From a virus: a stretch of 30,712 nt of DNA. Shown piece by piece: positions 1-6,434 of this stretch (positions are counted from its first letter, which is position 1; the number at the start of each line of letters is the position of its first letter). Position numbers and translations under genes: made by a program. Where the stretch lies: the IMG/VR virus record IMGVR_UViG_3300027852_000134, positions 1 to 30,712 of that record; one strand, 5' to 3'. The notes beneath the pieces were generated by a model, which saw only the letters and a list, made by a program, of their open reading frames with translations, did no database searches and was not told where the DNA came from.

Positions 1-1
1 T

Positions 2-499
2 GAAGGAGGTAAACAGATAACAGAAGATACAGGGAGTCCTGTACTCCAACCAAAGGTGTTCATCAACTTTGAGTTCACCACTGAACTGTTTGACTACAAT
101 GATGAGGAGAAACCATTCTGGGTTGGTAAGGAATTTACCATCTCAAATGATGAGAGATCCAACCTCTATGCCCTGATGGAATCGGCAGGACTTGATCCCA
201 CCCATGGCAATGTGGGTGATCTCCTGGGTCTGGCAGTCATGGCATCAGTGGGTGCCACATCAGGTGGTAAAGCAAAGATAGTTACCATCACCCCTGTACC
301 GAAGGGTCTTGATGTACCCAACCTGTACAATGAGACAGTCCTGTTTGACTTGGATGCTTTCAATCATGAACTCTATGAGTCTCTCCCTGATTGGTTGTCA
401 CTTAAGATTGATCAAAGGGTGCAGAAGAATGGAGGTGCACCACCATCAAACAGTCTGGAGAATGAGACTGGTATGATGAATGATGATATACCTTTCTAA
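2..499 (+). CDS. ssDNA-binding-like phage protein, 5' end cut by window edge
   Basis: The frame is open from base 2 with no stop, so the gene starts left of the window. A GTG at 56 is an internal codon more likely than the true start. The layout resembles phage single-stranded DNA-binding proteins: a Phe-rich strand (VFINFEF), a central VGKEFTIS segment, a conserved-looking SNLYALMESAGLD helix, and a C-terminal low-complexity linker ending in an acidic tail, NDDIPF. An acidic tail ending in Pro-Phe is the hallmark by which SSB proteins contact partner replication enzymes. The adjacent exonuclease genes suit a role in protecting ssDNA during replication or recombination. The assignment rests on the tail and context; the N-terminal part cannot be seen. 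Confidence 0.6.
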   Translation, partial: EGGKQITEDTGSPVLQPKVFINFEFTTELFDYNDEEKPFWVGKEFTISNDERSNLYALMESAGLDPTHGNVGDLLGLAVMASVGATSGGKAKIVTITPVPKGLDVPNLYNETVLFDLDAFNHELYESLPDWLSLKIDQRVQKNGGAPPSNSLENETGMMNDDIPF

Positions 500-552
500 G
501 AGGTAATACTACGTTACACTGGCACAAGGATGTGCCTCTTTGGAGATTAGAT

Positions 553-735
553 ATGATAACAATCGTAGTACCTGAATGGTTTGTCTGGTTATTCATAGTT
601 TGGATGTTCATGTTGGCCATCGATGCAGGAATGAATATTTACATGAAACACCTGATCAGCAGACTGAATAAAAGTACCACTAAACTTAATGAGGCTTTGG
701 GGCGGAATATTGAATCCCAGGAGAAAGATAAATGA
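553..735 (+). CDS. Small single-pass membrane protein, 60 aa
   Basis: The ATG at 553 is preferred over a GTG at 532 because a GGAG ribosome site lies at 542-545. Residues about 7-30 form one strongly hydrophobic, Trp/Phe-rich segment (PEWFVWLFIVWMFMLAI), followed by a polar, Lys/Asn-rich tail likely to be cytoplasmic and helical. I do not recognise the family. The stop overlaps the next ATG (ATGA at 732-735), so the two tiny membrane genes are translationally coupled. Membrane peptides among early phage genes often interfere with host envelope functions or superinfection, but nothing here shows which. Confidence 0.6.
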   Translation: MITIVVPEWFVWLFIVWMFMLAIDAGMNIYMKHLISRLNKSTTKLNEALGRNIESQEKDK

Positions 736-875
736 TAATACATCTCTGGTTGGCATTAACATTAATTAATCTAGTGATAGCTCTCATTGGTGGTGAATTT
801 CATCTTACTATGGCTTGGGCTTCTTGTACCTGTGCCTTAATCTTAAATTATCTACCAAGGACAGATGAATGTTAG
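732..875 (+). CDS. Tiny hydrophobic membrane protein, 47 aa
   Basis: This frame is short but tightly framed. Its ATG overlaps the previous stop (ATGA), and its TAG at 873-875 overlaps the ATG of the exonuclease gene at 869. Nearly the whole product is hydrophobic, with two potential short transmembrane stretches (IIHLWLALTLINLVIALIGG and MAWASCTCALILNYL) and a CTC cysteine pair. The family is not recognised. The two-sided overlap and lack of any other use for this DNA are the main support for translation. Confidence 0.5.
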   Translation: MIIHLWLALTLINLVIALIGGEFHLTMAWASCTCALILNYLPRTDEC

Positions 876-1786
876 ATCTAAGTCAACTCCCAGCAAAGAA
901 AGTGATGTACCCCAACGGGAAACACCTTCTGATTGATGGTGATTTCATAGTGCATTCATCTGCCTCCAGTGCTGATGGGAGAACTTATATTATCTCCAAA
1001 CACAAAGATACTAGAGGGTATGGGGAAACATTCAAATATAAGAAAGATGCACGGGAATGGTGTGTTCAAAATGGAGTTGATGAAGCTCAAATTCAATTGG
1101 AGTACCACCCAGAACCAGTGGAGAATGCCCTACACAATGCTAAGACCCAATTGGCAGGTATCATCAAAGGATGTGCATCAGATAACTATCAAATCTATGT
1201 GCATGGTGGTGGCAATTTCAGACATGATATCTACCCAGACTATAAGGCACACAGAGCGGAACAAAGGAAACCAGAACACCTGGAAGCAGTGAAGGATTAC
1301 TTGGTGAACAGGTGGGGAGCAATAAAGGTTGAAGGTATGGAGACTGATGATAAGTTGGGTATCCAACAGATGAAAGGTATCAGGATGGCTGAAGATACTC
1401 TTGAATCTTCATCCACCATGATAGTATCCCATGACAAAGATCTGGATATGATACCTGGGTGGCATTACAAGATTAAGTATGGTAAACCAGTTGACCAAGG
1501 GGAGACCTATTTCATTGATGAACTAGAAGGATGGAAATTGTTCTTCACCCAATGTCTGACTGGTGATTCAACTGATGGCATCCCTGGGTTGTACAAAATC
1601 ACAGGTGATAAAGCAACTAGATTGAAGAAATTTACTATTGATAAATGTGAAAATCCTCAAGATATGTGGGAAGCAGTAAAAATATTCTGGGGACAGGATT
1701 ACCAGGAAGAATTAATGATAACAGCCAACTTACTTTGGATCAAAAGACAAGAGGGAGAAGAAGATTGGATACACCTACTTACTTAG
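869..1786 (+). CDS. 5'-3' exonuclease, T7 gp6-like
   Basis: A FEN/PIN-type 5'-3' exonuclease of about the usual phage length (305 aa). The metal-binding and DNA-binding motifs are visible in order: LLIDGDF with acidic residues D23 and D25; NFRHDIYPDYKAHR at 116-129, the conserved arch-region motif; METDDK at 157-162; SHDKDLDMIPG at 187-197; and TGDSTDGIPG at 231-240, which leads into a helix-turn-helix-like DNA contact (LYKITGDKATRL). In T7-like phages this enzyme degrades host DNA into nucleotides, removes RNA primers and prepares ends for recombination. The start at 869 has AAGG just upstream (856-859) and overlaps the previous stop. It fits with the RNR downstream as a nucleotide-supply pair. 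Confidence 0.9.
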   Translation: MLDLSQLPAKKVMYPNGKHLLIDGDFIVHSSASSADGRTYIISKHKDTRGYGETFKYKKDAREWCVQNGVDEAQIQLEYHPEPVENALHNAKTQLAGIIKGCASDNYQIYVHGGGNFRHDIYPDYKAHRAEQRKPEHLEAVKDYLVNRWGAIKVEGMETDDKLGIQQMKGIRMAEDTLESSSTMIVSHDKDLDMIPGWHYKIKYGKPVDQGETYFIDELEGWKLFFTQCLTGDSTDGIPGLYKITGDKATRLKKFTIDKCENPQDMWEAVKIFWGQDYQEELMITANLLWIKRQEGEEDWIHLLT

Positions 1787-1944
1787 TGAACCCCTACTTA
1801 AATGCTTTCATTGACCTAATGGATGATGAAGATAACTTAGATAGAACAGATACAAAATATGAAATATTGATGAATCATATGTGGGAGGCTGAATGGAAGA
1901 TATGGATTGCAGGGGTACTCACTGGATCAACCAAACAGGAATAG
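1786..1944 (+). CDS. Hypothetical 52 aa acidic protein
   Basis: The best start is GTG 1786, overlapping the exonuclease stop (TAGTG). No strong ribosome site is seen, so coupling is assumed. The product is acidic at the N-terminal half (DLMDDEDNLDRTD) and Trp-rich at the end (MWEAEWKIWIAG). It overlaps the start of the GIY-YIG gene by 52 bases in another frame, which is long for this genome. Without it the 106 bases between the exonuclease stop and the next start would be empty, which is unusual here. No family is recognised. Confidence 0.4.
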   Translation: MNPYLNAFIDLMDDEDNLDRTDTKYEILMNHMWEAEWKIWIAGVLTGSTKQE

Positions 1945-2348
1945 ATTTTGAGAAGAATCTGGATGATTATCTGGGTTTTATATATTGCATAACTCAGAAG
2001 TCCACTGGCAGACGATACATTGGCAGAAAACAAATATGGTACAAAAGAGGAAAGAATTACTATGAAGGAGATTGGAGAACATATAGAAGCAGTTCAAACG
2101 TGGTACGCAGAATCATCAGCGAATCTGGAGATCATGATTGGACTTATGAAATCATTGGAGTTTTCAAGACAAAATCAACAATGCGATATGGAGAGACGGG
2201 CAGTATTGTCTTGTCTGGAAGCTACGAAAAACCAGACAGAGGGTTCAATGGTAGAATTGATGCGTGCAAAGGGAAAATTAAATGGGAAGATGGGGACTGG
2301 CAGCAGTGGCAAAGAATCAGACAATACTTCAGAGCAACTGGAGCTTGA
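1893..2348 (+). CDS. GIY-YIG family endonuclease
   Basis: The 151 aa product carries the signature of a GIY-YIG nuclease. GFIYCI at 28-33 stands for GIY, and RRYIGRK at 40-46 contains YIG. Arginines follow at 62-73, a catalytic-type glutamate is at E101 (YGETGS), and a late asparagine N119 (RGFNGRI) fits the family. Such small GIY-YIG proteins in phages are usually free-standing homing endonucleases that cut a related phage's genome and spread their own locus. It lies between two exonuclease genes, so one of these could be its target locus, which is inference. It ends 3 bases before the next ATG. CpG dinucleotides appear more frequent here than in the flanking genes by eye. Confidence 0.75.
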   Translation: MEDMDCRGTHWINQTGIDFEKNLDDYLGFIYCITQKSTGRRYIGRKQIWYKRGKNYYEGDWRTYRSSSNVVRRIISESGDHDWTYEIIGVFKTKSTMRYGETGSIVLSGSYEKPDRGFNGRIDACKGKIKWEDGDWQQWQRIRQYFRATGA

Positions 2349-2351
2349 CCT

Positions 2352-3110
2352 ATGAGAATATTGTATTTAGATATTGAAGTAGCTCCTAATCTTGCGACTG
2401 TATGGGCTATATTCAATCAGAACATTGGAATCAACCAACTGCTGGAGACTTCCAGGATCATGTGTTATGCAGCTAAGTGGGCTGACACTGGTAAGGTGAT
2501 CTTTGATTCAGAGTTTAAGTCTGATCATGACACCATGATGCAGGGCTTGTGGGATCTGATGGATGAAGCTGACATAATTATTCACTACAACGGTAATAAG
2601 TTTGACATCCCTGTAATCAACAGGGAGTTTCTCTTCTACGGTATGTCACCCCCAACCCCCTACAAGAACATAGACCTGTACAGAACCATTAAGAAGAGAT
2701 TCAGGTTCACCTCCAATAAGTTGGATCATGTGGCACAGGAGTTGGGTCTGGGCAAGAAGGAAGAAACAGGTGGACACCAGCTATGGCTGGATTGCATGGA
2801 TGGTGATGGCAAAGCATGGAAGAAGATGGAAAAATATAACAGGCAGGATGTCCTATTGTTGGAAGAACTGTATGCAGTGATACTGCCCTGGATAGACAAC
2901 CATCCCAACATGGCCTTGTGGGTCAACCCCACCAAACCCACATGCACTAACTGTGGATCGGAGAGGATTAAGATGAATGGGAGAGAACACACCAAGACTC
3001 AGAGTTATCAGAGGTATAAATGTCTTGATTGTGAGATACCTCTCAGGGGTAGGTTCAGTGTGTTGGATAAAGATGTTAAAGAAAATATACTTGTACAGGT
3101 GGCACCATGA
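2352..3110 (+). CDS. DEDD-type 3'-5' exonuclease with C-terminal zinc ribbon
   Basis: The N-terminal 180 residues show an RNase H-like 3'-5' exonuclease of the predicted PolB-related type. LDIE gives D7 and E9, HYNGNKFDIPVINREF gives D85, and YNRQDVLLL gives D166, together the four acidic metal ligands. The C-terminal part is a separate zinc ribbon with CTNC at 198-201 and CLDC at 224-227, probably for nucleic-acid binding. It may act as a separate proofreading or degrading exonuclease, since no polymerase domain is attached. Its stop overlaps the next gene (ATGA at 3107-3110). Its start lies three bases after the GIY-YIG stop. Confidence 0.8.
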   Translation: MRILYLDIEVAPNLATVWAIFNQNIGINQLLETSRIMCYAAKWADTGKVIFDSEFKSDHDTMMQGLWDLMDEADIIIHYNGNKFDIPVINREFLFYGMSPPTPYKNIDLYRTIKKRFRFTSNKLDHVAQELGLGKKEETGGHQLWLDCMDGDGKAWKKMEKYNRQDVLLLEELYAVILPWIDNHPNMALWVNPTKPTCTNCGSERIKMNGREHTKTQSYQRYKCLDCEIPLRGRFSVLDKDVKENILVQVAP

Positions 3111-3277
3111 GTTATAAACCTAAATGTGGGATATGTGGGAGTACTAATGTATATTTATTTTATCGACATTCAACCCCTTATGGTGGACCTAACATGAAAC
3201 ATCAATGTGGTAATTGTGGATACAAATGGTATCTCACAATTGATGAGGTTCAAATAGAACGTGAGAATGAATTATGA
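3107..3277 (+). CDS. Zinc-ribbon microprotein, 56 aa
   Basis: This short gene is framed by ATGA overlaps at both ends (3107-3110 and 3274-3277), so it is very probably translated. It encodes two CxxC knuckles, CGIC at 7-10 and CGNC at 34-37, separated by a 23-residue loop, then a Trp/Tyr strand. This is a complete four-cysteine zinc ribbon. The function is unknown. Possible roles are nucleic-acid binding or an adaptor for the exonuclease upstream, which has a similar ribbon at its own C-terminus. Confidence 0.65.
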   Translation: MSYKPKCGICGSTNVYLFYRHSTPYGGPNMKHQCGNCGYKWYLTIDEVQIERENEL

Positions 3278-3528
3278 AACTAATAGAATATTGTCAGTGT
3301 GAAATTTGTAAAGAGATTTATCTAGAGGAGAGTCTGGCCAAATCTTGTGAGAAATCTCACGTAGCCAATACTGAACTTGAGATTACTGAAGTAAAATATC
3401 TACCCCCTGATTGTTCAGAGTATGATTTCCCTGAACAGGTGATTATAGAAAGGAAAAACTATAGTGGTTGTGCTGCTATTTATTACAGGGACAGAGAAGG
3501 CAGTGTAGAGGATATTTATGATGAATGA
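3274..3528 (+). CDS. Hypothetical protein with C2HC zinc-finger-like motif, 84 aa
   Basis: Near the N-terminus there is C9-x2-C12-x12-C25-x3-H29, a spacing like that of a single zinc finger. The rest is acidic with several Tyr residues and no recognised domain. The gene starts inside the stop of the zinc-ribbon gene upstream and ends inside the start of the MazG-like gene, so it belongs to the same tightly coupled operon. A DNA- or RNA-binding role is plausible but not shown. Confidence 0.55.
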   Translation: MKLIEYCQCEICKEIYLEESLAKSCEKSHVANTELEITEVKYLPPDCSEYDFPEQVIIERKNYSGCAAIYYRDREGSVEDIYDE

Positions 3529-3808
3529 CATAGATGAATACCAGGAGTGGACAAAGACCACTATTGGCTATGAGACTAAGAAAGAGGCATCCCTGTTGTA
3601 TTCAGGGTTGATAAAGACAATAGGAGAAATGTCTGGTCTGGCTGAAAAGTTTTATAGTGGTGAAGGAAGTTATTCATCCTGGACTCATGATGCCAAAGAA
3701 AAGTTGGGCACTATCCAGTGGTATCTGAACAGATATGCAGACTCAATGGAATGGAAGATGAGTGACATACTTGAAGAAAATATTAAGATGATGGAGAAAA
3801 AGAAATGA
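3518..3808 (+). CDS. MazG-like protein with degenerate active site
   Basis: The protein resembles small phage MazG/all-alpha NTP pyrophosphohydrolases. It has an N-terminal EYQEWTKTT helix, a GLIKTIGEMSGLAEKF helix where the family usually has a GLAGEVGELAE-type sequence, a KLGTIQWYLNRYAD helix in place of ELGDVLWYLAR, and the typical SDILEENIKMMEKK end. The metal-binding EExxE and ExxD acids are mostly replaced (Glu to Thr, Glu to Lys, Asp to Thr). It may therefore have lost catalysis or taken a regulatory role, as discussed in the findings. Start 3518 or 3521 both suit an AGAGG at 3507-3511. The stop overlaps the next ATG. Confidence 0.55.
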   Translation: MMNDIDEYQEWTKTTIGYETKKEASLLYSGLIKTIGEMSGLAEKFYSGEGSYSSWTHDAKEKLGTIQWYLNRYADSMEWKMSDILEENIKMMEKKK

Positions 3809-3987
3809 ATAGATTTATTGTAAGTTGGAATGCTGGTTATGGGACTTCTTATGATGAAGTTGAAGCTGAGACAGAAGCCGAAGCTAGAGAAATAGCCTAT
3901 GAATTGTGGAAGGAAGAGGTAGAATCTAATGCTGAGTATGATGTGATTGGGGAATGGACTGAAGAATTGGAAGAGGAGTTTCTATGA
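3805..3987 (+). CDS. Very acidic small protein, 60 aa
   Basis: About 19 of 60 residues are Asp or Glu against three Arg/Lys, giving a strong negative charge. A strand-like N-terminus (NRFIVSWNAGYGTSYDEVEAE) is followed by an acidic helix (TEAEAREIAYELWKEEVE). The layout recalls small DpnD/PcfM-like phage proteins, but I cannot place it with confidence. It is coupled at both ends (ATGA at 3805-3808 and 3984-3987). Such charge is seen in DNA-mimic inhibitors, which is speculation here. Confidence 0.55.
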   Translation: MNRFIVSWNAGYGTSYDEVEAETEAEAREIAYELWKEEVESNAEYDVIGEWTEELEEEFL

Positions 3988-4304
3988 GCAACCCACTTAA
4001 CACACAAATAGATGGGGATCACTACAAAGATCTGCCCATACAACCAATGGAGTTCAGCTACTACAATGGTCTGGATGCACTCCAGCATACTGCCATCAAA
4101 TATATTGTGAGGTTCAGAGAGAAAGGAGGGCTTCAAGATTTAAAAAAAGCTAAACATGTTCTTGATATGCTGATTGAACTTGAGTATCCAAGCCCTAATG
4201 GAAATCCAGTAAGAGTATCTGGTGTGCCCTATGAAGTAGAAAATAAATTCAATGACCTGAAGTTTGATCCTGAAGAGGGCTTTATAAATAATGAGCATAG
4301 CTGA
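3984..4304 (+). CDS. DUF3310 family protein
   Basis: The segment GDHYKDLPIQPMEFSYYNG, then HTAIKYIVRFREKGG and QDLKKAKHVLDMLIELE, matches the pattern of phage DUF3310 proteins (HYK...P.E, a central AIKYI.R helix, a DL.KA..YL.. helix). T7 gp1.7, a nucleotide kinase, carries a domain of this type, so a role in nucleotide metabolism next to the RNR is reasonable but unproven. The C-terminal 40 residues look like a disordered tail. The start overlaps the upstream stop. Confidence 0.7.
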   Translation: MSNPLNTQIDGDHYKDLPIQPMEFSYYNGLDALQHTAIKYIVRFREKGGLQDLKKAKHVLDMLIELEYPSPNGNPVRVSGVPYEVENKFNDLKFDPEEGFINNEHS

Positions 4305-4365
4305 TATTTTTGCAATAATTCTTGTTGTATTAATGTTGAGCTTACTATGGGTGATGGAAAATTAA
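4291..4365 (+). CDS. Possible 24 aa membrane microprotein
   Basis: A short frame (ATG 4291, TAA 4363-4365) fills the gap before the RNR gene and encodes an almost wholly hydrophobic peptide (ADIFAIILVVLMLSLLWVM). A purine-rich GAAGAGGG stretch at 4272-4279 could serve as ribosome site, at a rather long spacing. It overlaps the end of the DUF3310 gene and stops one base before the RNR ATG. It is similar in style to other tiny membrane genes in this arm. Chance occurrence cannot be excluded. Confidence 0.3.
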   Translation: MSIADIFAIILVVLMLSLLWVMEN

Positions 4366-4366
4366 A

Positions 4367-6061
4367 ATGAGTGACAAAGACTATGGACCTGAATTACCAA
4401 TTTCAAAAGAAATACATGCACAAAAACACAGACTGGAAGGAGAAACCTTCAGGGAACAGACTGCCCGTATAGCAGCAGCATTGAAAGACAGTGATGAGCA
4501 CTTCCATGACTTCAGGTATATGCTCCTACGACAGGCTTTCATGCCTGGAGGTAGGATACAGAGCAGTATGGGTAGTCCCAGACAGACAACAGCATTCAAT
4601 TGTTTTGTATCAATGACCATTCCAGATTCAATGGATGGTATTATGGAAGCTGCCAAGGAAGCAGCACAGACTATGAGGTTAGGTGGTGGTATTGGATATG
4701 ATTTTTCGACTATTAGACCGAGTGGGGATCTTATTGTTAGTCTCGATAGCAGCAGCAGTGGGCCTCTTAGCTTTATGCGGATTTTTGATAGTATTTGCTC
4801 CACTGTTAGCAGTGCTGGGCATCGTAGGGGTGCTCAGATGGGTGTACTCAGAGTGGATCACCCCGATATTGAAGCATTCGTAGAGGCAAAGACCAACAGG
4901 ACTGAGTTCACACAGTTCAACCTGTCTGTGGCAGTTACAGATGAATTCATGCAGGCAGTGATTGATGAGACTTCCTTTGATCTGGTGTTCAACGGTAGAG
5001 TCTACAAGAGAGTGGATGCAAAAGCCCTGTGGGATCAGATCATGAGAGCAACATGGCATTGGGCTGAACCAGGGATTCTGTTCATCGATACCATCAATCG
5101 GATGAACAACCTCTCCTACTGTGAGACCATATCCAGTACAAATCCCTGCGGCGAACAGCCCTTGCCACCCCACGGTGCATGCCTGTTGGGGTCTTTCAAT
5201 CTTGCAAAGTATGTGCATGGCGATACATTTGATTGGAAAACTTACAGCTATGACATTTCAACAGCAGTGAGAGCAATGGATAATGTGGTGGACAATACCA
5301 TCTATCCACTCCCAGAACAGGAGGCAGCAGCCAAGAGCAAGAGAAGGATGGGGCTTGGCATCACTGGACTGGCCAATGCAGGTGAAGCACTGGGGTATCC
5401 CTATGCTTCAGAGGAGTTCATAGCATTCACAGATGAGGTGATGAAGACCCTGGCCAATGATGCGTACATGGCTTCCTCTCTCCTGGCAAAAGAGAAAGGT
5501 TCTTTCCCTCTCTACGATGAGAAGGGATTCCTGGATTCTCCCTTTGTTCAAAAACTGAATGCAGATGTAATCAAATCCATTAGGAAGAATGGTATGAGGA
5601 ATTCCCACCTGATATCAATAGCCCCAACTGGTACCATATCATTGGGAGCAGACAATGTATCTGGTGGTATTGAACCAGTGTTTGCCCATTCCTACAACAG
5701 AACCATCAAAGAACCCAATGGTTCTGAGAGGGTTGAATTGGTTGAGGACTATGGGGTGAGAGTGTTTGGGGTGAAAGGTAGGACAGCTTCAGAACTCTCT
5801 CCGGCAGAACATCTGTCTGTACTGGCAACTGTGACTAGGTGGGTTGACTCGGCAGTATCCAAGACCATTAATGTTGGTGATGACGTTACCTTTGATGAGT
5901 TTGAATCCATCTACATGGATGCTTGGAAGTTGGGTTGTAAGGGAGCAACTACGTTCCGCAGTGCTGGAGAAAGATTCGGGATCTTAAATAAAGTTGAAGA
6001 AAAGAAGACTGAAGGTGCTTGCTATATATCAGAAACCACAGGACAAAAAGAATGCAGTTAA
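4367..6061 (+). CDS. nrdJ: Class II (B12-dependent type) ribonucleotide reductase
   Basis: This enzyme converts ribonucleotides to deoxyribonucleotides. The 564 aa chain shows the ten-stranded barrel landmarks: NCF at 78-80 (redox Cys C79), SSAGHRRGAQMG at 148-159, NPCGEQ at 259-264 with catalytic Cys261 and Glu263, GACLLGSFNLA at 270-280, and PTGTISLGADN at 420-430. C-terminal cysteines C552 and C563 are placed to act as a reductant shuttle. The form NPCGEQPLPP...GACLLGS and the lack of any separate small-subunit gene beside it argue for the adenosylcobalamin-dependent class rather than class I. A codon-usage patch lies near 4700-4870. The last 10 bases overlap the HNH gene start at 6052. 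Confidence 0.88.
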   Translation: MSDKDYGPELPISKEIHAQKHRLEGETFREQTARIAAALKDSDEHFHDFRYMLLRQAFMPGGRIQSSMGSPRQTTAFNCFVSMTIPDSMDGIMEAAKEAAQTMRLGGGIGYDFSTIRPSGDLIVSLDSSSSGPLSFMRIFDSICSTVSSAGHRRGAQMGVLRVDHPDIEAFVEAKTNRTEFTQFNLSVAVTDEFMQAVIDETSFDLVFNGRVYKRVDAKALWDQIMRATWHWAEPGILFIDTINRMNNLSYCETISSTNPCGEQPLPPHGACLLGSFNLAKYVHGDTFDWKTYSYDISTAVRAMDNVVDNTIYPLPEQEAAAKSKRRMGLGITGLANAGEALGYPYASEEFIAFTDEVMKTLANDAYMASSLLAKEKGSFPLYDEKGFLDSPFVQKLNADVIKSIRKNGMRNSHLISIAPTGTISLGADNVSGGIEPVFAHSYNRTIKEPNGSERVELVEDYGVRVFGVKGRTASELSPAEHLSVLATVTRWVDSAVSKTINVGDDVTFDEFESIYMDAWKLGCKGATTFRSAGERFGILNKVEEKKTEGACYISETTGQKECS

Positions 6062-6432
6062 GAGCTTGTCAAACATGTGGAGTTGAAAAACCTTTAGATG
6101 ATTTTTATATCAGACGTAAGATGAGAGGTAAAGAAGTATATCTTCCTTACAACAGTTGTAAAGTATGTGCGATAAAAAAGGCAACTGAACGTGGTAGTAA
6201 GAAAGAAAAAAGATGTAGAAAACATCTTGATGCCTATAAATTGAGAGTAGGTTGTAGTATGTGTGGTTATAAAGAAGCAGCTTGTGCATTAGATTTTCAT
6301 CATACAGATAAAAATAAGCATGGGGGAGTTGCTAGTATGTTGACCAATAAACTTAGTACTCTTATGTTGGAAGTAAGAAAATGTATAGTAGTTTGTGCTA
6401 ATTGTCATAGAGTTTTACATAAGGATGAATAA
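6052..6432 (+). CDS. HNH endonuclease, likely free-standing homing type
   Basis: The product (126 aa from ATG 6052) has N-terminal zinc knuckles CQTC and CKVC, then GCSMCG, an ALDFHHTDK segment with the central HH, and a closing CIVVCANCHRVLH. This is the H-N-H nuclease core braced by CxxC pairs. An upstream in-frame start at 6019 lies inside the RNR gene and is less likely; AGGA at 6039-6042 suits 6052. Base composition is clearly more AT-rich than in the RNR gene, which fits a mobile insert. HNH proteins beside RNR genes in phages are commonly selfish homing nucleases directed at RNR, which is inference here. Confidence 0.78.
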   Translation: MQLRACQTCGVEKPLDDFYIRRKMRGKEVYLPYNSCKVCAIKKATERGSKKEKRCRKHLDAYKLRVGCSMCGYKEAACALDFHHTDKNKHGGVASMLTNKLSTLMLEVRKCIVVCANCHRVLHKDE

Positions 6433-6434
6433 CC

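Noticed and set aside
1-20. AAGGAGGT at bases 3-10 as a ribosome site for a new gene
   Set aside because: No start codon follows at a usable distance, and the reading frame of the ssDNA-binding-like gene passes through it.
2020-2355. 111 aa frame overlapping the GIY-YIG gene
   Set aside because: It runs in another frame through a gene with clear GIY-YIG motifs, and its product shows no motif. Only its ATGA junction with the next gene is suggestive, so it is kept as an observation, not a feature.
4683-4883. 66 aa hydrophobic frame inside the RNR gene
   Set aside because: It is a by-product of the GTT/ATT/CTT-rich codon patch in the RNR frame and lacks a ribosome site.
4381-5218. Long - strand frames opposite the RNR gene (140 and 179 aa)
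   Set aside because: They lie within a gene with all catalytic motifs and have no good starts or recognisable domains.
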